Positions 26,001 to 38,488 of a DNA stretch of 64,000 bases are shown here, piece after piece. This stretch comes from Siderastrea radians (lineage: Eukaryota > Cnidaria > Anthozoa > Scleractinia > Rhizangiidae). The notes below the pieces were generated by a model. The model saw only the letters and a list, made by a program, of their open reading frames with translations. It was not told the DNA's origin and did not search any database. The stretch is from positions 16,235,701 through 16,299,700 of the forward strand of contig OZ024888.1 in assembly GCA_964017195.1 (NCBI GenBank), given 5' to 3'. Position numbers and translations under genes: made by a program. Position 1 is the stretch's first letter. Every line of letters starts with the position of its first letter.

Positions 26001-26560
26001 CCCTAGTCAAGCTGCTTGTGAGATTATTATTTTCTGGGTCGATAACTTCGGAGATTATTTTTTTCGGAATTTTTGTTGCTTCTTTTGTAGAGTATTCGCT
26101 TTCGGGGCATTGTTACAATACTATACACCAGTTACAAAGGGAAAAGGTTTGTTTTGTTCAGGACAACGATAGTGTAAATCATTTTTATTGCATAAGCCCT
26201 CGGGTTTGAGCTGAGCGATGAAAAGGTATGAATTCTTTCTCCAATGCATTCAGTAAAAACACAAAATCATATTAATTCCTGTAATGGACATGACCTAAAC
26301 GAAGTGCGTTGAAAGAAAAGTGAAATAATTATATTTTGGTATTTATTTGGCGTAAAATAAACAGGAAGTCCGGTTCAAGAATTTTTGTTTACAGATGACA
26401 AGATAAAACAAGTTACGGTTTCACACTACAGCTTTCAAAGAAGTATTCTTTTTCAGAAGTAAGAAAACTTCTACTCGAAAAGGTTCGTTTTCTGGACCCT
26501 TGCGGCTTACAGTTTCTTTCAGGGCTTTTAAAAGAGCTTGTCTGAGTGTCCTTGGTATCC
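23074..26560. other. Gene-free upstream region of the lectin/ZP gene
   Basis: No exon-like or conserved frame was found. Part of it (about 24960-25200) matches the far right end of the window (TGTGATGATTTCAGACA, then GGATTTCATCAAYGGA), so it includes a dispersed repeat. The end of the interval should contain the promoter and 5' untranslated region of the gene starting at 26561; a weak TTTTAAAA lies at 26527-26534 but is not convincing as a TATA box. Confidence 0.5.
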
Positions 26561-26633
26561 ATGGCGTATTATCTTTGGTTACCCATATTCCTGGCTGGAT
26601 TTTCTTTGTTTGTGTTACGAGGTAGTTCTCAAG
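26561..26633 (+). CDS. Exon 1: signal peptide
   Basis: The ATG at 26561 opens a 24-residue leader, [18 protein letters not shown] and on to GSSQ, with a hydrophobic core and small residues before the likely cleavage site. The exon ends CAAG followed by GTAAGC, a good donor, leaving one base (phase 1) that joins the GA at the start of the lectin exon to make Gly. The match of phase and function is the reason for linking it across a 5 kb intron. Confidence 0.75.
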
Positions 26634-28801
26634 GTAAGCTGGTTTAATTGGGAATGCTGTATCTCCCGTTATTTTGATAGAGTCAAACCACGAGGCTATA
26701 AGTATTTATATTTCCCTGATATACTTACATGCAAAGCAACTGAACTTCTTGTTGTCGTTTTTCACTCTGTAAATAACGCGAACTATTCAAAATATTTTTT
26801 TGGCGCGACCTGTAAGAAAGTGAGATATCTTAGAAACATCAATTTGATTAAAACTGGAAGTATAAATTGATATCGCAACGTGGGCCTAATTTAACCGCCT
26901 AGCCCTAAGCATTTCAACTCTAAGGTATAGTATGTCGCACCACAACTCTGTGAATTTCAAGTTCAGCGCCGTTATTTGGCTGAAATTCGGATTTGCGGCA
27001 AATGCTTTCCAGAGGATAGGAATGAAAAACAGATATTTGTCGATTTACGCAATCTCTCAAATCGACCCTCGTAACTCGACATGGCCTCAATGGTTGTTAG
27101 TTGAAGAATATAATGCGCTGAAGACCCGCTTTCTCAGTTGAATTTGATTCAAGTGGGTCTGCCAAGTAAATAATTTGAACCGGTGTCATCCTTTCAGTTA
27201 AAGTCAACCTTTGAAATGGGCTTTTGCCAACACCATGCAGCTAAAATAATAGTGGAATTCGATGATGCGTGGGCAGAAAAGTTGGAGAAAAAACCCCCGA
27301 ACTTCCACAACATAGATTTTATTCAATTTTTCATAAAACGTAGACGATCGATAAAGAAAGTGATCTATCAGAAGAAAATCTGGGGTCACCGAATATTTAA
27401 GAGAGTTAAATCCGTGCATAGATCTTATTATCATATGACCCGTACGGACCCACACGCAATTTCCTTGGAAAACCATATGAAAAAAAGTCCCGTATGAGGG
27501 CCGTACGCCTCGCTCTAGCAGAGCCGGAAAAAGCCGTACGGCCCTACTAGAAAAGCGTACGGCCCCGCTACTGCCGCAAGATGACGGGATTGGAACCAGT
27601 TGATTCCACAGCTTTGAATTCAGATGAACGATAGTTAAGCTTTTTCTAAAAAGCAAAGAATGTCCAACATGTTTATTAAAACTTTACTATCTAGAAAGCG
27701 ATGTAGTTTGCAGGCGCAAAAATTAAAACAAAACGTGTTTAAACTTGGTAAATGATGAAGAAATACTTCTGACAACAACAATAAAATCGAACTAAAAGCC
27801 GTCAAAAACTGAAACAACATAATCGGACAAAGACGTATCCTGGTTTGAAGTCATGATAAACATTGAAGAAAAAATGCAAATGCGAAGTAAACTCAGATTT
27901 ATTTTTCTGCTGCGTAATTTTTAAATCACAACAAACAAAATGCGAGTACATGTTCACGACTAACCTGGCAACGACACAGTTTCACGCTTGTTTTCATGAA
28001 GCATTTTAAGCACAATTTGGACATCATCTGTAACGCAGAGCTCAACATCGTCGAGGAACTAACGAATTCAAGGACTAAGCAGAAACAGCGGACGTTCATG
28101 AATCCTACGATCCGTGGTAAACTAAACAACTTGAAGCTGAAGGGAAACGAAGCGTAGCAAAATCCTGAACTGCCTGTACAATCCCTTTCCAGGCTTTATG
28201 TAGTTTCATAAATTAAGATCTAATGTTGTTTTTAACATCCAAAATCCTTGGTGGAATATTAATTAATCCTCTCGTTCAAACCAATTGTGAATTTCGGCTC
28301 AGAAGAAACGTCGCTAAGTTGTTCAATCAGGATAAATTCAGTCAGTCTTCGCTGAGAGACGAGCACGACTAGCCGAAACGTCGTGCAAATTCTTTGTTGT
28401 AGTCCTTCATAAACGTTTCCTTTGAAATTTCTACTAACTGCAATCATGTACGAGGAATTTAGTCGGGTTTAAATCTTCTTGGAATGGAGCTAAAACTCGG
28501 AGATTTGGTTGACAATTTTAACAGAAGTTCAAAAATTTTGTACGCACATCGCAGTTCAAATGCACTTTACTGGCTTCCCAAACAAATTACAAGCTACCAT
28601 TGGCTTTTCAAAATGCGCGCGAAACGGGCCGCCGCGTCTGTATCCACGAAAGAAAGACAAAAAAAATTCAGTGGTCATATGATAAAATGCTTATTGACTG
28701 AGTTAGGTCGGGCCGGACGGGAAAATATTTGGCTCTCGGTCAGGACGCACGGACCTCGCTGCGCTCAGTCCGTACGTCCTGACCTCGAGCCAAATATTTT
28801 T

Positions 28802-28837
<36 letters not shown>

Positions 28838-31800
28838 AATGCCCACTAGCGCTATATATTTCTTCATTTCTTCAACAGCGCGCGCGCTCAATGCATGACG
28901 TGGCATGACATGGCGAAGTGAATTGCGTGCGCAGTAAGGATGTGCAGAAACAATTAGCCCGAACGTCCTCATATCTTTCTTTATTATTCAACTGCATTCA
29001 GTAGAGTACAAATAACACCCAAAACGAGTACAAATATCCCACGGTATTTGTATTCCAGCAGACCAGTTTGACAGGTTTTCTACAAATGTCACGTCAGGCA
29101 TTAGGCTTACGTGGTGAACGATGAAAAAATGGCCGAAAACGCTAATTTTTTTGGAAGCGAAAGAATGAACGCTTACCAAATTTTGAGGTTTTTAACAAGA
29201 ACGAGTTCCTAGAGACAAGCAATGACCTAGACGACAGTGAAATTTCTTTATTTTTTGAAGGAAATCGAAACGTGAATACAACAAAAAAGACAAACACTGA
29301 CATCAATGTATGGAAACGATGTGCGAGTCCGTTAAAGAAACAAAGGCCATTGAAGAGATTCCCGCCGAGGAACTTAACAATCTTTTATCTCATTTCTTTG
29401 ACAAAGTCAGGAAACTCAACGGACTGCGTCTTCAACAACTGCACTATTGTTTTCGCTCAGCAATCCCCACCGCTACCTCTTCCAAAACGAAGACGCGTGC
29501 GGTTATTGATCAGCGGACGAAGATGACTGAGCTTGAAGTCCGTTTGGATTGTTTCGAGTTCTGTTCTGGGTTCTGTTGAGTTCTTTCTTTTTGTAGTTTT
29601 ACTCGGTGACCGAGACTGTTGTTAATCTAATTGTAAACCCGAAAATAATTCAGTTTTGCCTTACTCCATCTTTGTTTTTCTTGCAAGTTTGAAATAATAT
29701 GCTCGACTGACAGGTTTGACAAGTTTTCGTTTTTGACCAATCAACAACAACCTGACATCAAGTGCGCGAAACCTGACCCCGCTGGTCCGCTCACTCGCCG
29801 CTCAGAGGTCACATTAGTTTGTCACGCAACTCAGACAGTTTATAAACGGACCACTTTCCCATTTTCCCAGCTAAGTTGAGTAATAAATCCCTTATTAGAC
29901 GGTTTAGTGTGTAGTATCGTGGAACATTTTTACTAGTCTCTTGTATTTTGACTCACCCTACGGGCTCGCCAAAATACTGCGTGACTCGTAAAAATATCCC
30001 ACGATACTACAAACTAAACCGTCTAATTAACAATTATTCTACGAGGGCGCGCTGGATATGAAATGATAGATAACCAACGAGGCGCGTAGCGCCGAGTTGG
30101 TTATAATCATTTCATATCCAGCAAGCCCGAGTAGAATAATTGTTTTATTAAAAACTTAACTACTATTTTTGTTATAAAAAATCAAGAAAGAAAGAGAAAA
30201 ATGAGAAAAGGGATAAGAAGGGAGCAAGAATCGATCACATGACTGAACGAAAAAGGCGCCAAAACCTTGCGAAGTGTTGCAGCGTTTCATTGCAAAGCTG
30301 AATGAATCAATGAAAACTGCTCGAAAGTGAATGAAGTGGCACAAGTTTGGGAAAAAAATCTTCTAATTATTGGCTCTGAAATATGGTACATGTTTGATTT
30401 TTCCCGAAACATTGTTGTAATCATCGTTCAAAGCGGACTGAAGCTGTACAATTTCACCATATTAGCTGCTGGAGTTGAAACAGAACAAGTTTGTAATCTG
30501 TTCGCACAACGGAGCCATCATGTGCGTGTTTGATCGAAATGAAGGCAGAACCAATTTGAACTTGAAGAAGTAATTTCTATGCAGCTCAGAAGCATGATTA
30601 CTGTAGCGAGGAACATTAGAATTCACCATCATAGTTTGTTTAATGCAAAGCACAAAATGCAGTTGTTCTCGGTTTAGAGGTTGCGGACGGAATGGTAAAA
30701 ACAACATTCAAACAACTGGAAAAGCGATTCAACTCCGTTTACATGGCATCCGATTTCTATCTGAGCATTTGGACCTGTTGGAACACAGAGCTACAACGAG
30801 TGCAGGTAAACCAGTGTCAATTTTGCGTGTTAAGGCCGAAAAAAATTTTCGCCCTTCCTTTGGCCTTCTTGGTAGTTTGCAGCTGTAGTTTGTTTAGTAC
30901 TTGTTTAGACTGCTTCATGATTTTCGCACCGAATCGTCATAAATGTGTGACAGTTGTTATTAAATGCTTCCATCCCATGTTACTGTGTTTTATTTTGTCT
31001 TGTCTTGGTATTTTGAAGTGGAAAGGCTTCCTGATAAAACCTACCGTTTGTTCAATTTTAATGATCGACGTGACGATCGATGAAAGAAATTAATTGTAAA
31101 CACAACGCTCAATGCTTAACTTTCTAATTTCTTTTTCTGCACAGTTTCTTCAAACAATTTTGACTTGTGTTAGACGACGCTGTTAGTGACGCTGTTGGAA
31201 TTTCTGTTAAATTCAAATTCGCTGCCAAGTGATTTTTCTTGTCTATTTTTCTCGCCGGGTTGCTGGCGAGGAAAAAACTTCCAGCTCACTTTGTTCATTT
31301 TGTTGTTGAGTGTTCATTGTCCATATTTGGTCACAGCAGGTATATGAGCTGATAGCCTGGCTCCGTTCAGCCAATCAGAATGGTAGAAATCCAATATACC
31401 TAGTCCAGATATATTTAGATATACCTAGTCCAGATATATTTAGTGGCAAAAATACCTATCTGAAATTGTATCAAGAGAGAACGAAATTGATTAGATTCCG
31501 TCATTTAAGCAACTTTAATGACGGCATCGCTAAGTTCAATGTGGGAATGTATTTATTAGCTTTATCTTTTTCTCATACGAAACGGAAAAATCGTTCAATT
31601 TGGTGACAAAACATATGTTTCGTTTATTAACTCTAACAAAGAAAAGAATTAAACTCTTATCTAACATTTAATATTTTATAGGAGTTTGTCCAAACAATTG
31701 GATCCACATACATGGCTCGTGTTACAAGATCTCTTCCAAAGCCTTGAATTGGAATGCAGCAGAATCCGCCTGTGAAGAGCTGGGGTCGACTCTTGCTATG

Positions 31801-34800
31801 ATAAAGTCACAGGCTGAACAACAAGCACTTGCCCCCAAAATATCACAAAGGACATGGATTGGTTTGCACAGAGACCCCAAGGACAAATCACGCTGGCTGT
31901 GGGTTGATGGATCACAGGTCTCTTACACTCACTGGTATAAAGGGGAACCGAACAGTGTCGTGGAGGAATGTGGAGAAATGTTTTCTCCTGCCCATAAATG
32001 GAAATGGAATGATAACACATGTTCTAATACTCTTTATTATGTTTGCGAAATGAAAGGTTGGTCTGTGTTGCATCATACTATTGGCTGAGATTTTTGGTAT
32101 ATAGGGAAAAGTCAGGACCTAGTTAAGAGAGATCACCAAGGACCTCGGCAAAGACCTCGGTCTTGAATAGTAATTATTAATTGTATTACGCAATACAGGA
32201 TTATCTTTTATCTATTTGTACAAATTTACCGAATTACATTCATTGCCTATGTCAAAATAACTGACAGAACTTTATCTCACTGTTGTAAGACCGTTGTTGC
32301 ACTGACCGCCAAAAATGTGGCACGATAATCTGGTTATTACGGTTGATCAAAATTTAAGAATTGTTGTTTAGCCCCATGCCAGTGGGAGGAGTGTAGATAG
32401 TGAACACGAGAGATAATAAATATTAAATTTGTTTCATTTCTTCCCGTTTTTAATTCTGACAACACTAGACCAAATTTATTGTTAAAAACCGCGTATCAGT
32501 CGAAGCTGAAACTATGAAGCCTTGCGAGATTTACAGCTCTTTTGGGAAAAGCGACTTCTCTAGAGTTCGATTTTGTTGCTTTCCCTCGAAATAAAAAAAA
32601 AAAAAATTTTCATTTTGTTTTGTCGTAGTCAAGTGCCAAAGGCTTTCTTTGGGCAGCGGTGTGCGTGTGTCTCCTTCCCATTGCCTCTCATCCAATCAAG
32701 GTCATGGATCAACTTGTACCTTTTCTTGTGCCCGTGGATACCAGCTCAGCGGTCCTTCATCTACTCAGTGCGGGAAAGGAGGGGTCTGGAGCCAAAAAGT
32801 GAACTCTGTCAGATGTAAAGGTTTGTATAGATTTTTTGATAATAAGCTTAAATTAGCGTAGTTTTTTATCGCTCTTAAGGTAATCTTGACAAAGATGTAA
32901 AATGTTGTGTGAAATATATTTTGATAAAGTAGACTTTCAAAATACCATTAAGAAAGACGTAGGAAACCTACACCTAGACCTACGCTTAGAGAAAAACTTT
33001 TGCTAGTGTACATAAAAATCGGTAAGAAGCTGTAATTCCATAATTTGTTATCCTTTGATCAAAAACATGTCAATAGCAATGTTTAAGTAAATAAGCTCAA
33101 ACCTAATAATAAATGATGAGGAAAGGGAAGAGTTTAATGCTTGTATCTACTGTATCGTCATTTTGTCAGAAGAAAAATTGTACATCAAATTAATAAAAAA
33201 ACTACCCAGTATTTTGCCCTCCAGTTTTGTCGTACATGTTACCTATTGCTCTTCATTTAATTCCATGAAGGCATTTTGTCTTGCGTTCTTCCAATTCCTT
33301 TATTTAATTGATCATTTGTTTTGTGTCCACCAAACAGCTGTGTGACGTCACAGATAAAATTTAATACCAAATGCTCATTTACGTGTCCACAAGGATACCA
33401 TATACCAGGCCCCTCGCCTAGGGATTTTAATTTATAGGGTCTTTTCTACAAGGTCCCTCTTGTAAAGTTTCCTGTTAATTGACATCAGTAATAAGCGTTT
33501 TATCTCTCATTCTTTTAACCGCGTACCATCAAACAGAGTTATTAATGTGTAATTATAGTGCACATGACATTGAAATTGATTCTTGCAGACACTGATGAGT
33601 GTTCTGTGACAAACAATGGCGGCTGCAGTCACAAGTGTGTTAATATTGCGGGGAGCTACGAATGTGAATGTCCAGACCCGGAATTGCGTTTATCGGCAGA
33701 TAACAGGACATTTCACTGTAAATAATGCTACTTAATTAAGTGAACGCTTTTTAAGAACTTTTCATAAAGCAAAAAACCAGAGCAGTCATTCTGACAAATC
33801 ACAGCAAGCATAAATAGCACATAAATGAAACAAGTTCCTGTGCGGGAAAATGCTTTGGTTTTCCTTTCGTGTTACCTCTATTGAGTTGAGAAGGTGGCGT
33901 GTGTTTTTATTATAAAACCGGCAGAGCAGAGCAGATATAACTGAAGTAAACACTGCTTAAAAGCCTATATTTGTTCTGTAGTTAATTAATGGTAATACGT
34001 CTACCGTCGCCTTTCCTAGTCGTCAATTCCCCCCTCTTTTTTTTCTGCGAGAACAGAAGATCACTTAATTATGGTCTCGCTTTGTATGTTCTAGTATCAT
34101 TTATATCATCCATTTTTTGTATATTTTAGCTCCAGGTGTTGATGTTCAATGCAGTAGCAAGAACATAACTATTATCATTCCCAAGTCTCTCCTCCGTGGT
34201 ATGGACCGTGAGCATCTTCGACTCCTGGACACCTCATGCATAGCTACAGAAACAAGGTCACACTTCTCGCTCACTACACTACTGAATGGTTGCAACACAA
34301 CGAGGAGGCACACACCTACAGCGATCGTCTACTCCAACGCAGTTTTGGAAATCCCCGTGGCAGCTGAAGATGTCGTCACACGCGTACGTGAAATAGAAAT
34401 TCAATTCAGTTGTTTCTACTCCAAATATGGCGTGGTGTCGTCGGTTGGTTGGAAGCCAAGTAACAGAAAACTCGTGTTCAGTGATGAAGGCAAAGGAAAC
34501 TTTACGCTCTCACTAAACATGTTTCCAGACAAAAGATTCGTGAGTCCTTACATGAAGGATGATTTCCCTGTTGCTGTGGTGCTGCGCAAACTTCTGTTCT
34601 TTGAGGTATCAGTGACATCAAGTGACAAGCAACTGTCAATCATCGCTGATCGATGTTTTGCAACACCCACTCAGGATCAGAAGAATCCATTAAAGTACGA
34701 GTTCATTACGAAAGGGTAGGTGAAGAGATTTTCAATTAATTGACATTTTTTACACGAAAGCTTCTAGTATAAAGCGCCTTACGTAGATTTTCAAGAACAA

Positions 34801-36119
34801 ATTTCAATTTCTTACTTTCCTGCAAGGATGAAATATCCTTGTTACTTAGGAAAACTAGTTCAGCCTCTCTGTAACAATGCATCTCCAGTCCACAAAGGTA
34901 AGGATTAAGTAGTCACAATGTTCAAACTGAAGCTTTGTTTACTTTACTTCACGTAAAAATTACTGTTTCTCTAATGCGTTTGTGTCAGTAATTGGTTGCC
35001 ATTAAAGTGTTGGCGGAATACGATAGAATCCTCTCCATGGAGTTATAACATTTTTTATTACGCTCATTTCACGTTGAGCCAATTTAACGCTCTTCTGATA
35101 ATGCAGTATCTTAATAAACATTATCTTATATCTTCGTTGCTTTCATATGTCTCCATTGATGTGTGGCCATATGCCTGTCTGTTTTCAAGCGATTGTTTTG
35201 GACACCTTTCGCAGCGGTTTAACTTATCTCATCTCGCACAAATTGCACTCAGAGTTAATGTGAAAAAAGAAGCATCACAACGAATTGTTCTTCTCTTAGA
35301 TGCCCAAATGACATAACAGTGAAGTATCATTCTGCGTCTTCGGTCAGTGTCCAACGGTTTAGCCTGGAAGCCTTCAAGTTTATTGCTGATCATCCATTTG
35401 TGTTCGTACACTGTCACGTGATCGTATGCAACGCCACCGATCCAAGTTCCAAGTGCAACAAGAAATGTCCTTTAAGTGGCCGAGGAAGACGAGAAGTGAA
35501 CGATCACGTGACTGATGATGTGTACTCTTTGGCCCAGGGCCCACTCCACGTGGCACGTGAGAAGAGCGAGGAAAAGAGCGACAGCAATGCAGACAAGAGA
35601 GGTGAGTGATAAAAATGTACAATAATACAGTAGAGATAGCAGTGACCTAAGAAGAGGACGTCCAGTGCTTTTGTGTTCTGACGATTTGTTTGGATACAGT
35701 GGTAAGTTTTCTAATTCGCCAATGCTTATCATACCTTAACAATTCAATCTTACTTCAAAACTACAACGTATCTGTTGTTTAAAGTTTGAGTACTCGCACA
35801 AATTACAATAGCTTATCCGAAATGCTGAGTAAACTTCGAGATCCAGAGAAATCTTTGCACACAATAATCTGATCTGATTTTTCAAGTATTCAAGATTCAC
35901 TAGCGTTTATCTGTTTTTTTTTGTACACGGTTTTATTAATCGGCTTTTCTGTGTTATTTTAACCAAAGATTTTGCCTTCCAGGTTCCAGTGCAGCATTTA
36001 TGACGGCTCTGTTTGTGATGTGCGCTGCTTGTTTGGTGGGTACAGCACTGATAGCATTCAAAAAGTCACGTGACAAGCCTGTTGGGTATACTGTGCTTGC
36101 CACTGGTGATCAGAACTAG
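26561..36119 (+). CDS. Spliced host gene: C-type lectin-CCP-EGF-ZP domain membrane protein
   Basis: Seven exons, all supported by GT-AG boundaries and matching phases, give a type I membrane protein: signal peptide (26561-26633), C-type lectin (31682-32056), CCP/sushi (32629-32820), EGF (33589 to about 33715), ZP (34130-34715), post-ZP segment with RGRR site (35300-35601), and transmembrane tail (35983-36119). Introns up to the ZP exon are phase 1, the usual phase for shuffled extracellular modules. ZP proteins polymerise extracellularly after cleavage near the C-terminus. A mannose-type lectin head suggests glycan binding, perhaps microbial recognition or an apical matrix coat; that role is inference. 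The first intron is 5 kb and could hide an exon I did not see. The gene appears intact, and ATTAAA follows 42 bp after the stop. Confidence 0.85.
28690..28830. mobile_element. Palindromic MITE in intron 1
   Basis: It starts CTTATTGACTGAGTTAGG and ends CTCAGTCAATAAG. Arms of about 65 bp pair around CTCGCTGCGCTC, including AAATATTTGGCTC/GAGCCAAATATTT. There is no coding content. Confidence 0.8.
29893..30027. mobile_element. Palindromic MITE in intron 1 (first of a pair)
   Basis: ATTAGACGGTTTAGTGTGTA at the left is mirrored by ACTAAACCGTCTAAT at the right, with GTAGTATCGTGG/CCACGATACTAC inside. It is a single long hairpin with a centre at about 29960. Confidence 0.75.
30029..30144. mobile_element. 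Palindromic MITE in intron 1 (second of a pair)
   Basis: AACAATTATTCTAC is mirrored by GTAGAATAATTGTT, with CTGGATATGAAATGAT/ATCATTTCATATCCAG inside and a centre at GCGCGTAGCGC. It directly abuts the preceding palindrome, so the pair may be one nested insertion. Confidence 0.75.
31395..31442. repeat. Direct duplication of a 24-bp block
   Basis: ATATACCTAGTCCAGATATA is repeated in tandem (about 31395 and 31419) near the end of intron 1. Confidence 0.75.
31682..32056 (+). CDS. Exon 2: C-type lectin-like domain
   Basis: It follows the acceptor TATAG at 31681. The domain starts [16 protein letters not shown] and has the alpha-helix [14 protein letters not shown], the WIGLHRD core, an EPN motif at the calcium site and WND before the last cysteines ([11 protein letters not shown]). 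EPN plus WND is the pattern of calcium-dependent mannose-type binding. Six cysteines suggest the long-form fold. The donor is AAAG/GTTGGT at 32057, weak but phase-consistent. Confidence 0.9.
32629..32820 (+). CDS. Exon 3: CCP/sushi domain
   Basis: A polypyrimidine tract and TAG precede 32629. Four cysteines are arranged as in complement-control modules ([24 protein letters not shown]) with the GxW-like GGVWSQ. The exon is about 64 codons, normal for one CCP, and ends AAAG/GTTTGT in phase 1. Confidence 0.88.
33589..33715 (+). CDS. Exon 4: EGF-like (calcium-binding type) domain
   Basis: It starts after TTCTTGCAG. With the preceding base it begins DTDECSV, followed by NNGGCSHKC and [13 protein letters not shown], the calcium-binding EGF pattern. 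The donor is CACT/GTAAAT. The sixth cysteine expected near NRT is Phe, and the Cys codon just after it is cut by the donor, so the third disulphide may be lost. Confidence 0.85.
34130..34715 (+). CDS. Exon 5: zona pellucida (ZP) domain
   Basis: The acceptor ATTTTAG is at 34129. About 195 codons carry the ZP-N part ([17 protein letters not shown], then DTSCIATE and LNGCNTTR) and the start of ZP-C ([11 protein letters not shown], with NFTLSLNMF and DRCFATPT). Cysteine order and the FSCFY block are typical of ZP domains such as those of uromodulin-like and oit3-like proteins. It ends AAAGG/GTAGGT in phase 2, which the next exon completes as Gly. Confidence 0.9.
35300..35601 (+). CDS. Exon 6: end of ZP-C and furin-like cleavage region
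   Basis: The acceptor CTCTTAG is at 35299. It codes [10 protein letters not shown], then [11 protein letters not shown] and KCNKKC, completing the ZP-C cysteines. [10 protein letters not shown] follows, a dibasic/RxRR consensus furin-type site where ZP proteins are normally cut before polymerisation. A hydrophilic, charged spacer ([10 protein letters not shown]) leads to the donor G/GTGAGT at 35602. Confidence 0.88.
35983..36119 (+). CDS. Exon 7: transmembrane segment and short cytoplasmic tail
   Basis: Acceptor CCTTCCAG. It codes a 20-residue hydrophobic segment ([20 protein letters not shown]) followed by [11 protein letters not shown] and a short tail ending GDQN and TAG. The positive-inside flank fits a type I anchor. 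Confidence 0.88.
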
Positions 36120-36160
36120 AAGAGAAATTATTTTCACAGAAAACAACTCGACTTGACACA

Positions 36161-36166
36161 ATTAAA
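36161..36166 (+). promoter_or_regulatory. Polyadenylation signal ATTAAA
   Basis: The common AATAAA variant lies 42 bp after the stop codon of the lectin/ZP gene, at a suitable distance for 3' end formation. The assignment is by position and motif only. Confidence 0.45.
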
Positions 36167-36169
36167 GGC

Positions 36170-38488
36170 AACTTGAGCTTGAGATATTCTAGGATATTGG
36201 TTAGCTATGGTTCTTATTCCATTTAGCTCTCTCTGCAATGACACATTAACTATAAGTTTGTATCACTAAAAGATACATTTCAACTTTAGCATCAACTAAG
36301 TCTTTTTCGAGGAGTCTTTTGGCAACATGGTCTCGGGTTACAACGTTAAAGAGTGGGGAAGGCTGGGTCTTGATAACCATAAAATCCTGGTTATAAGACC
36401 CCTGCTTAAAATGCCACTCTCTACTGTCCATGCATCGGCTCCTTTACAGATTGCTGTGACTAATCAGCAAGAAAAGTTGGTTAATTTTTTAGCTAATTTT
36501 GGGGTTCTTATAACCGAGATTTAATGGTATCATTGAACTCTCGCTATTTTTTTGAGATTTCCTAAATTAAAATTATCATTCACGAAGGAGAGGAGGCAAA
36601 TTATAAGAAATCTAAACAAAAATTAGTGAAGGTAATTTGTCTCAGTTCTATCTTCTTCGATGACATCGATGGGGTGTGATTTTCTTTTCCCCAAAATTTT
36701 ATCAACAGCGTTTAGAGGAGGAAAGAAATTTGACTTAAACTGCTAACTTGTTTCCTTTTTTTTGCTGTGAATATTAACAACACTCCAATCTGGTAACCCA
36801 AAATACTTCAGAGATTCACCATGACGAGCTTCCTATAATTAATATCTCCAGCTCAAGTAAGCCATGAAAGTGTAAATTCTGAATAGCCTGCAAACTCAAC
36901 TTTTGCTTTGGAATACTAAGCTTCTTTATTGAAAAGGTGAAAGAAAGCTTAGTTAAGCTTTAGTTTAGTTTTTAAGGCGATTAAGAATTCTACTTATCGT
37001 GATTTCACATTTACCGGATTGTCGAAAAGATCTCGTTAAACTTAGGGTGCTTTGCTTTTTGCTTTTTAACTAGCTTTTAAAGCCGGGTAAACACAAGAAC
37101 TGTGTGAAGCTTAATTTAGAAGCTCAACTAAGCGGAACATTAGGCACTTTGAGCTGCACTGTGGAGTCTTATTCCCAATAATGGGACTGGACGGCCTAGT
37201 TTTGTGTTTCTAGTTTTGAACAAGGTTTATATACCGTGCACCGTGGAAAGGAATATGTGTCAGATTTACATCTCGATTGGCTAAAACGTTACCACATTCC
37301 ATTAGAAACATGAGCTCAGGGAGAAGAAGAAAGGGAATTTGGAGAGAAAAAAAGTGACAGAGAATTTAAGCTTGGAAGTGTTTGCTGGAAATAACAATAG
37401 CGTTTCTTGGTGGTGTAACAGTGATCGCCTTTCCCGGGAATTGAACTAATATGTAAGGGGACAGGGCAAGGAGTATGTAATGTTTTCTATGTTAACTAGC
37501 GAAATACACTGACATAAGTCGGCATTGATTATTGATATTTGTGTTTATCTGAGGCAGCAGATATTTTGCGTTGGGAGAATACCTAAACATCGAGAAAGGT
37601 TAAAAAATGTGAAAGTGGAAAAGAACAAGCTAAATGACAAAACACCGCGTTGTCAATATTGGCAGATGCATGTACGCCTTGTTACAAACTATTTTTCAAG
37701 GAGTAAGATGCTTTTTGTAATTGTGACAATTATTGGAACATTTATATCGAAGCAGCAATTTTCGTTTCCTTAAAACAAAGCTTAGTTTTTATTTAGATAA
37801 CACAAGACAAGAACGGCTTGTTCACTGACATCAATATATTTTGGTGTAAATCGCAGGTACGGTGTTGGGTGCTGAGTGCTGTTAATTATGAGATCAATAA
37901 AAAAAGTTTAATTGCCTTTCATGCAATGAAAATAAGCAATTTGTGTGGTTACTGTGCATTTGCAAGCGTTACCAATCAGAGGGGTACCCATAATGCCATT
38001 TTCATGTTGCCATCAGTACCTTTTTAGCCTCCATGGCTAATTCATTTGTTGCTTACTATTTATTTGCCATTATTAATATTGGTCCAGTTTTGCAAAACCA
38101 ACAAAAACAAAAGAATCCGAAATAAAACACACAAGACCACAGGGCGCCGAGTTTAAGGTTGGATTCAAGCAGTAAGGCGGTATGCAACACTACCACCCAC
38201 ATTCCTGGTCGTTTCGTTCTTTGTTTCCTCCTTTGTAGATATATTTCAACCTGTGGTACCGACGTTGCGAGGCAAGTTAAACGTTAAGTCTTTCTAGACT
38301 AACAGCCAAGTGTGATTCCACAATGAGTTTTCGCCAGAAAGTAAAATACTCAGTAGTCCAGAAACTCACAACTGCTTAAGCTTAGCCCGGTATTAGCTGA
38401 AGTTTCCCCCAGTATTTTGTTAGATTTCCATAACGGCTTTCCTGTACTCCGCTTCTACACCTGGGTGGAGGGAAGCAGTGTAGAACAA
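36170..38488. other. Gene-free interval downstream of the lectin/ZP gene
   Basis: AT-rich with only short frames. No domain, RNA gene or clear transposon end was recognised. Confidence 0.5.

Larger units (their letters stand above)
26634..31681 (+). other. Intron 1 of the lectin/ZP gene (5 kb), repeat-rich
   Basis: It is bounded by GTAAGC and TATAG. It holds palindromic elements at 28690-28830, 29893-30027 and 30029-30144 and a direct repeat at 31395-31442. Reading frames inside, the longest 150 codons at 27204-27656 minus, show no domain and overlap GTACGGC-type repeats; none is called as a gene. Confidence 0.65.

Noticed and set aside
27204..27656. 150-codon minus-strand frame in intron 1
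   Set aside because: No domain, low complexity in parts, overlaps short GTACGGC-type repeats, and lies within an intron of the opposite strand gene.
28484..28837. 117-codon plus-strand frame in intron 1
   Set aside because: Its second half is the 28690-28830 palindrome; no conserved features.
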